Assembly (NCBI GenBank): GCA_016845145.1
Contig: JAERTE010000143.1
Location: 34,106 to 98,105 of the forward strand
Origin: Rhodospirillaceae bacterium
GTDB taxonomy: Bacteria > Pseudomonadota > Alphaproteobacteria > Rhodospirillales > Casp-alpha2
Direction of reading: 5' to 3'
Length of the DNA stretch: 64,000 bases
Positions 50,801-62,800 of the stretch are shown here, in pieces. The translations under genes and the position numbers were made by a program. Every line of letters begins with the position of its first letter. Position 1 is the stretch's first letter. The notes under the pieces are model-generated. The model was not told the origin of the DNA, made no database searches, and saw only the letters and a list, made by a program, of their open reading frames with translations.

Positions 50801-53800
50801 CATCACCGCCATAGATCAGGAAGGTACTGTTATAGCCGCCCTCGGCCGAATAATAAGAGCGGATCAACAAGTCGTCGGCGCCATCGCCATTGACGTCGCC
50901 CGACCCCGCGACGGAAACACCGCTACCCGAATTCGAGAACTGGCCGGATAAAATAAATCCGTTCGAGCCGTCGACGAGACTCGGATCCACCACGCCGTCG
51001 GCGGTATCGAGGGCATCCAACGCCGACAGACCGTCGCCGCCGAACAACACATAAGTGATGCCCTGATAACTTCCGCCCGCATTGCTGCCGGATTCGTTGG
51101 GCGCGGTGATGACCAGATCGTCGAAACCGTCGCCATTCAAATCGCCGATAATCTCGATATCGCCCGCGACGCCCAGCGCATCGATCTTGACGCCAAGCGA
51201 GCCCAATGAACTGAGATCGACAACATCTTGAACCGGGCTCGCGGACTGAAGCGCCGGATCGACGCCGCCATCCACATGGCCGCTGGAAAGCTCGACGGTA
51301 ATGCCTTCTTCCGCCGTCTCGAAACTAAAGGTATCGGTGCCGGCGCCGCCGTCCATGGTGTCACCGCCGCGCCCGCCGACCACGGTGTCGTCACCGCCGC
51401 CGCCGCTCACATCGGCGCCGACATCACCCGTAACGCGGACCAGATCATCGCCGCTGCCGCCAACCACGGCTTCCAGGTTCTCGACATCGACGATATTGTT
51501 GCCGTCATCCAAAATCAGTCTGTCGTCGCCATCACCGGCTTTGAAGAAATCGCCTTCCTCCGAGGTGCCGACAAAGGTGATGGTGTCATCGCTGGAGGAG
51601 CCGGTGACCTCGTCCTTAAGGTCGGTTTCGAGGATCACGGTTTCGACGCCTTCGACGCTGACCGCTCCACCCGAGATCGTCACCGAAAGCGTCACCGTCG
51701 CCGTCGAAGCGGCGTTCTGCGAATCGCTCATGATGTAGGTGAAGGTATCGGTGTGGGTGGTGTCCACAGCCAACGCTTTCAGAGCCACCGCGCCACGCGG
51801 ATCGTAGTCGAAGCTGCCGTCGGGGTTGATGACGATTTCCGCACCCAACGCCGTTGTGCCGTCAAAGCCGATATTGGTGTCGACGCCATCGACGTCTTCT
51901 ATAAGGCCGGTCACCGTGATCACATCCGACGTGTCGGCATCGGTGTCGTTGGCCAACACGCCATCGGCGGCGCTGACAGACAAGACGGAACGCGTGTCCG
52001 TATTGAGGAAATCGAAAGGATCACTGGGGTTGCTGGGGTCAGGCGCGTCGGCATTCGCCACTGGCGCATCGTTGGTGCCCGATACCCGCACCGTCGCCGT
52101 CGCCAGATCCTGGCCGGCGTCCAGTCCCAGTGCAGATACCTCAAACGTACCGTCCGGCACCAACCCGGTGAGTACAATCCCGTTCGACCCTGCCGACGAC
52201 GCCGTAACGATGGCGCTCATACCGGTATCGTTGTTGATGGCGTCGACCAGCGCGCCAGCCACAGCATCCAGATCGGCTTCGTCGCCGGTCTGCGTGTAGG
52301 TGACGGTGATGTCGTCGACGGTTACCGAGAAGCGCCCGCCGGCTTCCGGCGTGCCCACGAGGGTTACGGGAACTTCATATGGCTGGCCAGTCGTCACACG
52401 CGGCGAACCGACAAAGGTGCTGTAATCGCCCGCACCATTACCGTCTTCGATAATATAAGTGACCGTATCGGTTAGCGATTCGCCCTGCGCCAGGCCTTCA
52501 ACCCCGGTGATCGTACCCGGGTTATACGTGATGGAGTTGGCGGCCGCGTTCTCTGTGGTGGTTACCACCGATGCGACATTGTCGTCGATGCCCGCTAGGT
52601 CGAAGGCGTCGACTTCGGTTTCGAAGCCGGTGCCGGCGGTCTTGGCCGTCAGTGTGAAGACGCCATCCGCGGCATCCGCCGCCTCCGCCGCCAGCGAACT
52701 GCCGGTGGTCGCGTGGTTAATGGCATCAAGCAGCGCCGTACGGACATCATTGATGTCATCGCCCGACTGCACCACGTAATCGTAAAAATCGTCGCCGATG
52801 GTGACGGAATAAATATCATCCGCCTCAACCGTACCGCCCAGCGTGACTTTGTCGACTTGCTGGTCGGCGCCGGCGTTCAAACCGATCGTCGCGCCCAGTT
52901 CAGAGGTCGGTGTGCCGGTCAGGGCCAAGCTCGCTGTTTCGCCGAAATCGGGATCACTGTCGTTTGCTAACAGGTCGATTTTAATGGTTGTATCCGGGGT
53001 ATCGGCATCGGGCTCAAAAGCCGTCGCCTGATCATCCTCGGCAATCGGCGCATCGTTTTCGCCGGTAATGGTGACCGTCACCGTCGCCGTGGACAATTCG
53101 CCCTGGCCGTCATTGACCGTATAGGTGAAGGTATCGGTATCCGACGGCTTCGCGCCTCCGGCCCCGGTCAATTCGTTGGTTTCACCGGCAATGGGCGTAT
53201 AGACCAGCTTGCCGTCCACCAGTGCAACATTGCCCTTAGCGCCTTGCGTGAAGGTGGTGATGGCAAGGGTGTCGCCGTCCGCGTCCACATCCGCGCCAGC
53301 GTTGGAATTGTTTGCATCCCCACCAATGACATCAATGGTAACGGAGCCGTTCTCACTGACACTGGCCAAATCATCGGCGGCTTCGGGCGCCGAGTTTGCA
53401 CCCGTAATGGTGATCGAGACGGTTTCGACGTCCGTGCCCGTGTTGATGGCGCGCGCCGTCGCGGTATAGGCCGTCACCGTAGACACGCCGACCAGATCGA
53501 CCTCGCCGGCGCTGCTGCCGACACTGGCTGTAACCACGCCCGCCGCATCCGCGTTGCCATTGATAGCGGCGACCATGCCGTTCACAACGTTGACCAACGT
53601 GGCGGCGTTGTCGCCACCGACGATATCCGTGGATTTCGCTTCGTACTCAACCTCATAGCCGTCGATGGTCACGCGGTAGGTATCGCCCAATTCCACTGTG
53701 CCGCCGAGCGTCAAAGTATCGGCCTGCGCGGCAGCCGATTGACCACTGACTGTTGTCGACGAATTGTTGAACGGGTTGGTATCGCCAAGCGGCTGATGTA

Positions 53801-56800
53801 TGGACGTCAGCGAGAAGGACGCGCCGGAAGACGCGCCAGTGACGATAATATCTTCATCCGCCGAGCCCGCCGTCGCCGTCAGCCCTTCGTTGACGCCGAT
53901 CTCTGTATTAAACTCGGCCAGTACCAAATCGCGTAGCGCCGCCACGGAAGGTTCCGCTCCCGTCACCGTATATCCAAAGGAACTGGGTCCGACCTCTACG
54001 TAATAGGTTTCGCCGGCGATGATACTGGGGAACAACGAAATCTCATCGACCTGCGCCACAGCGCCTTGAACGGGGTTGACGTTCGACACGGCGGCCGACT
54101 GCGTGTCGTCGGCACCGGCGTGGCCGTCGGAAATGGTGTAGGTAATCGTGTCGGTCGCCGTCTCGCCCGCGCCTAGGGCATCGGCGGCGGCTGTGTCAGC
54201 CGTATATAAAAGACGCGTGCCCGCCGTTACGCTGTTGACCGAAATCGCCGCACTCGACGTGTTGTCGGCGATGCCCGCATTGATCACGCTGCCCGAAAGC
54301 GTAAATGCCGTGTCCACAGCCTTGGCCGTCACCGTGATCGAACCCGCCGGCGCGCCGCCGCCGCTCAGCGCCACGGTAACCAACGCATTCAACGTGCTGT
54401 CAGCTTGAATAGCGGTGATGATGCCACCCGCAACATCATCCAAATCGGAATCGGAACCGGTGGTGAAATAGCTGACGCTGGTGTCGCCAATGGTCACCGT
54501 ATAGCGGTCACCGGCTTCAACCGTGCCTTCGATCGTTAAGGTATCGACCTGCGCCGCCGAGCTTGAAGCTGCCGTGGTGGTATCGGTGATATCCACCGTA
54601 TTGGCCGCATTTCCAGCAGGCGCACGCGTTGCCGTCAGGGAGAACGCCGTCCCGGCGCTGTCGGCGGTGATGATGATTTCGTTGTCGGCGGTACCGGCCG
54701 AAGCTGTCACGCCTTCGTTGGCCCCGATATCGGTGTTGAACTGCGAAATCACCAAATCTCGGTGCGCGCTTACGCTCGCGCTGGTACCCAGAATATCATA
54801 AGTGGACGTACTCGATCCGATGCCGAAGCTATAGCTGTCTCCGTTAACCACCGTATCGGCCAAGGTGATGGTATCGATCTGCGCCACAGCCGCTGCTGGA
54901 TCGGTGTCAGTTGTGCCGGAGATGCTGTTGTCGTTCTCGCCAACAGCCCTGTTTGTCGCCGTAGCCGTAGCCTTGAACGCAGTGCCGGCGGAATCCGCCG
55001 TCAGCGTCAATAGGCCGTCATCGTCGGCGTCCGCCGCTGCGGTGATCACACCGTTGACATCCGTGTCGGCATTGATGGCGTTGACGATCGCCAAACGCAC
55101 GGCCGCCAGATCCGCCTCGTTACCGGTGACGGTGTAAGCGACATCGTGATCGTTGATGGTGACGGTGTAAACATCACCGGCCTCAACCGTACCCGCAACG
55201 GAAACTTCAACCACTTGCGCCACATTCTGCGATACGGAAACCGTACCATAGGTGCCGGCCTCGACATCGGTGATCGTGAGGGTGTCTTCATCAACGTCGG
55301 TGTCGTTGGTGAGCGCCTTGATCGCCAGCGTATCGGCGGCGGCGACACTTACGCTGTCGGCGACCGCATCGGGATTATCGTTGATGGCGTTGACGGTGAC
55401 GGTAACCGTTGCCGTATCCACGGCTCCGGCTTTGTCGACCACACGGTAGGTAAAGGTATCGGTGCCGCTAAAGTCGGCATTTGGCGTGTAGGTGAACTTA
55501 CCGTTGGCAACATTGGTGGTGGCGGTGATGTCGTTGTCGGCATTGCCGCTTGCCACGTTGGTGCTATCAACAGCGACGCTGAACTCCCGCCCGGCGGTTT
55601 TCGCTGTCAGGATCGGATGGTCAGTGCCAGCCTCTTGCGTTACATCGACAAGGGCGGTGATCGAGGCCTTTGCCTGCAGCGCGGCCGTGATGCCGGCATA
55701 GACATCGGACAATGCATCGCCGCTGACAACCGTATACGTGACCTCAACATCGTTCACTGTGACCTTGTAGACATCGCCGACTTCAACAGTGCCCGCAACA
55801 TCGATTTCCACTTCCTGCTTGAGGAAGCTGAGCGTGCCGTTGTCAGGCTCGCCACCGGCCTTCAATGAGAACCGGTGGATATCACCCTGGTCGATATCCG
55901 TAACGCTGAGCGTCGCCGTAACCGCCGCGTCCTCATCAACGGAAACGGAGCTGTCATCGACCACTGGGTCGTCGTTGGTGCCGGTAATGGTAACGGTGAG
56001 CGTTTGTTTGTCGGTGCCGGCATTGAAAGCATCAACCGACGTTGTAAAGGCATTGCCGGCGACGTCTGCCGTGAGGGTCAGCAATTCCGTCGCCGCATTC
56101 GCACCGGCATCGGCTGCCGTCACTTTGCCGGCTACTGTGGAATTGGCGTTAATGGCATCGACAAGTGCTGTCCGTACCGCCGCCAGATCGCCTGCCGTTG
56201 CCGCCGTCACCTCATATGTCACCGTGGTGCCGTTAACTTCGACCGTGTAGCGATCACCGACATCGGGCGTGCCCGAGATGGTAACCGTATCAATTTGCGC
56301 AACGCCGGTGGCGTTGGCTGTGGTCGTCGCGGCGCTCGCGGCCTGATCATTGTTGGCGCCGTCATTGCCGTCGGAGACAATGACGTCAATGGTTTCCGTT
56401 GCCGTGTCGCCCGCCGCCAAATTCTTATACTGGCCATTGGGATCGAAGCTGATGGCGCCGGTATCGACGTTGGCCGTCGTGGTTGACGATGAAATCGTGC
56501 TGTCGGCAGTGCCGCCCGAGACATTCGTCGTGGCGACAGAGGCTGAGAATGCGGTTCCCGGCTGTGCCGCCGTCAGCTTGACCTCACCGGCATTGCCCGC
56601 CGATGCATTGACCAACGGACCGACGCTGCCGTCGGCATCAATCGCCGTGACCAGCTTGGCGACAACTTTGGCCAAGGACGCCGCATTGTTTCCGGCAACA
56701 ACGTCGTCAGCGATTACCTGGTACGTGACCGTGTTGGTATTGACCGTCACACTATATGTATCGCCGGCCTCCACTGTGCCGCCAATGGTCACCGTATCGA

Positions 56801-59800
56801 CCTGCGCTACCTGACCGACCGTAGTGACTGTCACTTCCGCGCCCGACGACAAGGTGATGGTTTGACCGTTGCCGGTGACGGCAGTGCCGTCGATGCTGGC
56901 AATGCTCAGCGCGTCCTTATCGATGTCCTTGTCGTTGCCCAAAAGGTCGATGGCGACGCTGGAATCGTCCGTTGCCGTGGTGGCGAAGTCGGCCCGTGCT
57001 TCGGGGGCGTCATTGACGGCATTGACGGTAATGGTGACCCGGGCCGAATCATAACTCGGCGTATCACCGTAATTGGCGATGTTATAATCGAAGAAATCGG
57101 TGCCGCTGAAATTCTCATCCGGCGTATAGATCACTTGGCCGTTCGCGACCGTGGTTGCCGAAGCGATGGTGCCGCCCACCGTAGAGGTACCCGTCACCAA
57201 TCCTTGACCGCCGGTCTGTGCCGTCAGCGTAATCTCGCCGCTGCCGTTCGCACCGGCGGCAACATCGACCAGCGCATCGATATCCGCATCGGCTTTCAAT
57301 CCGCTAACCAGTTTGGCGACCACGTTGTCGATGGTCACCGCGTTGTCGGCGTTCACATCTTCGGCCAAAACGGTATACGTCACGCCATTTCCGTTGGCGG
57401 TAACCGTGAATTTGTCGCCGGCTTCAACCGTGCCCGACAGCGTGACCGTGTCGACCTGCGACACCATGACGACCTTACCGTTCGCCGGCACGCCGGCTGT
57501 GATGGTTGCACCGGTCAGGGCGCCGCCGTCGAAACGCGCATCGTCGTCTGCCGTGCTCGCCGTATCCGACGTAATCACGTTCAGCGTAACGGACTGATCT
57601 TCGTCGACGCTGCCGGTGTCGTCCTTGGCCACGGGCCGCGCGTCGCGGGCTTCGCGTTGCGCCGCAAGAGCCGCCTCTTCACTGGCTTGCGCCAGCGCCT
57701 TGGAGAATTGATCTTGGCCGGCAACGGCCTGGCCGGCGGCTTGCTGCGCGGCGAAAGCTTGTGCACGCGCCAGATCGGCGGCGTTTTCAGCCGGCTCGAT
57801 CTGCGCCTCGGCCTGCGCCGCCTGCGCCTCGGCGGTATCGGCGTCATTACTATCGGGGTTGGCGATCGGCACGATAGCGTCGGAAATGGTCTTCGCGGTT
57901 TCGGCCGCCGTGGTCGCGGTTCCCACCGCATCAGTCACGTTAGCAGCAATGTCGGACGCCACCTTGAGGCCGGAGCGGAGCGCATCAAGGCCTTTTTCAA
58001 CGCCGGGGTCGGTAATTCCAACGGTGAAGCCGTCCTGGCCATCGTCGTCTGTGGCCGTGGACGCCACCCGGAACACGCTGGTATTGCCGTTTTCGGCAAC
58101 CACCGACAATTCTCCATCCTCGAAGCCGCTGCGTGCGGTAAACAGGTTGTCGAATTCGGCTTTATCCTGGATCGCCTGCACCAAGGCGTCGCGCACGGTT
58201 TCCAGGGTCGAATCGGCTCCCGCTGTCACTGTCACAGCGGCGCCGGCATTGTTGGCAACCGTGGTGGCGGCATTCAAGCTATTGTCGGCGGTGCTGCCCA
58301 CCGTACTGGCGCTCTCGTTGGCGACCGTAAAGGCCGTACCCGCGGTTTTCGCAGTCAGCAGAATCGTGCCGTCCGCATCACCCGCCGTTGCCGCCACAAT
58401 GCCGCCTGTGTTGCTGTCGGCATTGATCGCACTCAACAGGCCAAGCCGGATATCCGCCAGATCGGCTTCGTTGCCGGTAACGGTGTAGGTGACCGTATTG
58501 CTGTCAACCTGAAGCGTGTAGACGTCGCCCTTCTCAACGGATCCGGCTAGCGTCAGGGTATCGACCTGCGGCACCGCGACCGTCACCGTGAACTGATCAT
58601 CGACCTCAACCGTGCCGGTGATTTCGATATCAACAACCTGGCGCGTCGCGTCGCGCGCCGTATCGATGGTGGATATCACCGTGTCGATGGCGTTGCCGGC
58701 TTCAACTCCGGCGTTGACGCTGGCGAGGGTATTCACATTCCCGGCGGAACCGGTGACCGGTGTCGATACAGCGGTGGTGAAATTGTCACTGTTGGCCGAC
58801 ACCAACAGCAACTTGCCGTCGGCTGTACTGGCGCTTGCCGTCACAAGATCGCTGGCGCCCGTGTTGGTGTCGTTGATGGCCGTGACCAGCTTATCGCGAA
58901 TGGCGTTCAGGCTCGCTTCGCCGTCAACTTCAACTGTTATGGTCTTCTCGTTGGCTTCGCCCAGGTTCAAGACCACGCGGAACTGATCGCCGTTCTCAAC
59001 GTCGCCGCCTAATGTCAGGAACGTCGCCTGCGGGTTGTTGGCGGCGTCGGTCAGCACTTTGATGGCGTCCGTCGCCGCGTCACGCGCCGCCGTCATCTCG
59101 TCTTCGGCATCGGCCTCGTTACTGGCGACGAAGGTTGTCGCTTCCGCCAACATACCCTTACCGGCGGTCATCGCTTTCAGCGCTTCACCCAACGCATCGC
59201 CGGCGGCGTCGAGCGCTTCATCCAGTGACGCTTGGGTCGCCTGTTCAGCCGCCAACGCAGCGGCATCGGCATCATCAATCGCGGCCCGGTAGGCAGCGGC
59301 CCGAACTTCAGGATCATTGGCCGCATTGGCCAGGTTCGCCTGTGCCTGGGCGTTGGTTGCAGCTTGGTTAGCGGCCGTCGAGTCACGTGCCGCCGAATTT
59401 GCTGAAACCGTCGCCGCTTCCTGCGACAGCTTCGTATCAGCCAGCAGTTCCGCCGCCACGTCGCCCGCACCCGGTAGCGCGTTGGCCGTATTGGCCGCTG
59501 TCAAGGCAGTGTCGGCATTCGTTTTAGCTGCGGCAGCTAGTCCCGAGGCGGTACTGGCGGCATCTCGCGCCGCGATAGCATCCGCCGCCGCCTGATCCGC
59601 CGCCGACACGTTGGTGGTGGTGGTGGAAAGCGACGTATAACTCAGAGGCGTACCTGTGCTGCTCGCGGCCGACGCCGTGGCGACAAACCGCGTGCCGGCG
59701 GTCTCCGCCGTCAACGTCATGGTTTCACCCGATACCACCGCCGCAACGATACCGCCAACCGTACCGTCCGCGTTAATGGCCGCTGCCAAACCGTCGAGGA

Positions 59801-62800
59801 TATCGTTCAAGCTGGCGTCGTTGCCATCGACGGGATAATTGACCGTATTGCCGTCAACGACGACGGTATAAACGTCGGTCGCATTGACGGCTGCCGAACC
59901 GCTAAAGCTCAGCGTATCGACCTGCGCCGTCGCGGCGACATTCTTGATCGTCGCCGATTGCGTGACCACGGCATCATCGACGCCGCCGGTTTTGTTGATT
60001 TCGCTAACACCGATGGTGAACGCCTGACCGATAGTATCGGACGTGACCGTGAGTTCGCCGTCCGCCGTACCGTTCGCCGCTGTCACAGCACCATTAACGC
60101 CACTGCCATTGATTGCCGAGACGATGCCGGCACGCACACCAGCCAACGTGGTGACGCCGTTTAGCACCACATAATCGACGTTGGTGTCATTGATGGTAAC
60201 GCGGTAGGTGTCGCCCTCTTCGATGGTACCGCTGATCGTCACCGTATCGATCTGTTTGGTGCCGGACTGCGCCACACCGGCATCCGCCGCGTTGTCGCCG
60301 GCGGCGACAACTGCATCTGCAATGGCTTTGGTGGTCTTGGTGGCCAGCGTCGCATCGGCGGCAGCTTGTTTGGCAAGCGCGGCTTGGGCACTTGCCGTCG
60401 TGGCCGCTGTGGCGGCATCCGTCGCTGCCGTATTGGCCGCGACCGAAGCCTGCGCCGTTTGCGATGCGGCTTCGGCTTTCACCGTTTCCGCGGCCGCCAA
60501 GGTCGCCTGTTCGGCTGCATCGGTGGCGGCTGATGACGCCAGATCGTCGGCGCCGCGCAAGTTCGCCACTGAAGTGGCAATGCGGATGGAGTTGTCCTGG
60601 TTGCCGGTCACACCGGTTTCGGCAGCCGCCGTGAACGCAACACCGGCAACATCGGCGGTCAGGGTCAGTTCCCCGTCCTGTGTGCCGTTGGATGCAGTGA
60701 TGATGCCGCTGATGCCGTTGTCGGCTTCGTTCAGTTTGGCGACGATCGCCGTCCGCAAGCCGGCCAAGTCGCCTTCGGTACCGGCAACGGTGTAAACAAC
60801 CTCATGCTTGGTGCCGCTGCTGTCGGTGACACTTATTATATATGTATCGCCGGCCTCGATATCGCCGCTGACCGTGATGGTGTCGACCTGGCTCGTTTGA
60901 GTGGAGCCGGCGGAGTTGGCCACCGTGGTCGCCGTGGTCGCAGTATTGTCGGTATTTCCGTTGACCGTGTTGGTCGTCGATGCCGTGGCGCTGAAAGCGA
61001 TGCCGGCTGAATCGGCGGTGACGGTGAGCTGAGTGTTATCTGCGCCCGCCGCAGCCGTGACGGTCGAAGAAAGCGCGCTTGAATTGATCTCCGCAATAAT
61101 CCCGTCACGCACGTCGGCGAGCGTCGTATCGGAGGCCTGCACCTCGTAGGAGATATCCACCAGATTGAGCCGAACGGTAAACACGTCACCCTCTTCGACG
61201 GTGCCGCCGATGGTGACCGTATCAACCTGGCTAACGCCGCCGGCCGTCGCTGCCGCCGCCTGCGCCGCATCGGCCGCCGCCTGTGCATCGGAGCGTGCTT
61301 GGGCCGCTTTCGGGCTGGTCGCGAGTGCTTCTTGCGCGATCGTTGCCTGGGCGGCTGCCGCCGCCGCGGCTGCCACCGCCGAACCCGTTTCACCCGTGGC
61401 CAGCGCCGCCGCCTGAACCGCAATCGCCTGCGCTTCGGCCACAGTCGGCGCCGCCGTCTCGCTGGCCGTCGCCGTGGTCAGGGCATCACCACCGGTATCG
61501 TCGGTCGATGCCGCAGCCACGGTAAAGGCAATGCTGGATTTCAGCGCCGTCAGAACAATCTCACCGGCGTCGTCACCGGCGGAGGCATCCACCAAATCGT
61601 TAGCACCGTCGTCGGCGTCGACCTTGGCGACCAGCTTGGCAACAACGTTCGCCAGCGTGACCGAAGCATCGCCGCCGCCGTCGATATCACCGGCGACAAC
61701 CGTATAGGCAACGACGGCTTCGGTGCTTTCACCCAAATCAAGTGTAATGGTGAAGATGTCGTCAGCTGCAATACTGCCGCCGATGGTGACCGTGTCGACC
61801 TGTTTCGGCACGCTAAGCGCCGCCACTTCTGCCGCCAACTGTGCTGCGTCCGGGGTGCTGGCGTCGTTGTCCGACGCCGACGCCGCTGCGGCCGTCGCCG
61901 CCGCCGTAATGACACCCAGCGCCGTCGTTGCTGCACCCAAGTCGACGCTGGCAGCCGCGTTCGCGGCTGTCACGGCGGCGTCACTCGCCTCTTTGGCCGC
62001 CAATTGCGCAGAGACTTCCGCCGCCGCCGCATCCGCAACCGCATCAATAGCGTCACTCAGAGCCGTTTGCGCACGGTCGTTGGCGGTCTTCGCCGCCGTG
62101 TAAGCTTCCGGATCGATATTTTCGGCAGGCTTCGCCAGTTCGAATGCAGCCGCTGCGTCATCGGCTTCCGATTTCGCCGTGACTTGCGAGGCTTCGGCTG
62201 CCTGACGGCTGACTGTCGCTTGTGCAGAAGCCGCCGCCGCCTGCACCGAGGCCGCCGCCGCCGTCGCCGCCGCCTTGATGGTGGTGTCGGCATCGGATTG
62301 ACGCGTTTCAGCCGTCGACCGCGCGGATTCAGCCTCTGCCGCTTCCGCCGACGCTTTTTCGGAGGCCGCGTCGGCTTCCGCCTTCGCCTGCTTCAACTGC
62401 TCCACAGCCGCGTCGACACGCAGCGCGTTGGCAGCCGCGATATCCGTCAAGGCCTGCGTCGCCACGGCGGCTTGCGCCACCGCCACATCGGCACTGGCCT
62501 GTGCCGCGTTGGCTGCCTGCACAGCTGAATCAGCAGCCGCCTTGATCGAGGCAACTTGCTTCAGTTGCGTTGCATCCGCCGCCGTTTGCGCATCAAGCAA
62601 GGCCTTGGTGGCGTTGGCGCTGGTATCATCGAGAACCGCCGCCGCATCCGCCGCCGCCTTGATCGCCGTCACGGCGGCAGCAACGGTTTCTGCCGTCAAC
62701 GACAACCCTAAATCTTTCGCCGCCTGGATGATCGCCGCTTCGGCGGCATCGGCGGCGGCTTGCGCAGCCGTCGCCGCGGCGTTGGCCGCATCGACTTCCG

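Noticed and set aside
44313..61806. Insertion sequences as the cause of the repeated module
   Set aside because: No transposase, terminal inverted repeat or target duplication is visible; the copies are coding and in frame. Spread by recombination of coding segments is more likely.
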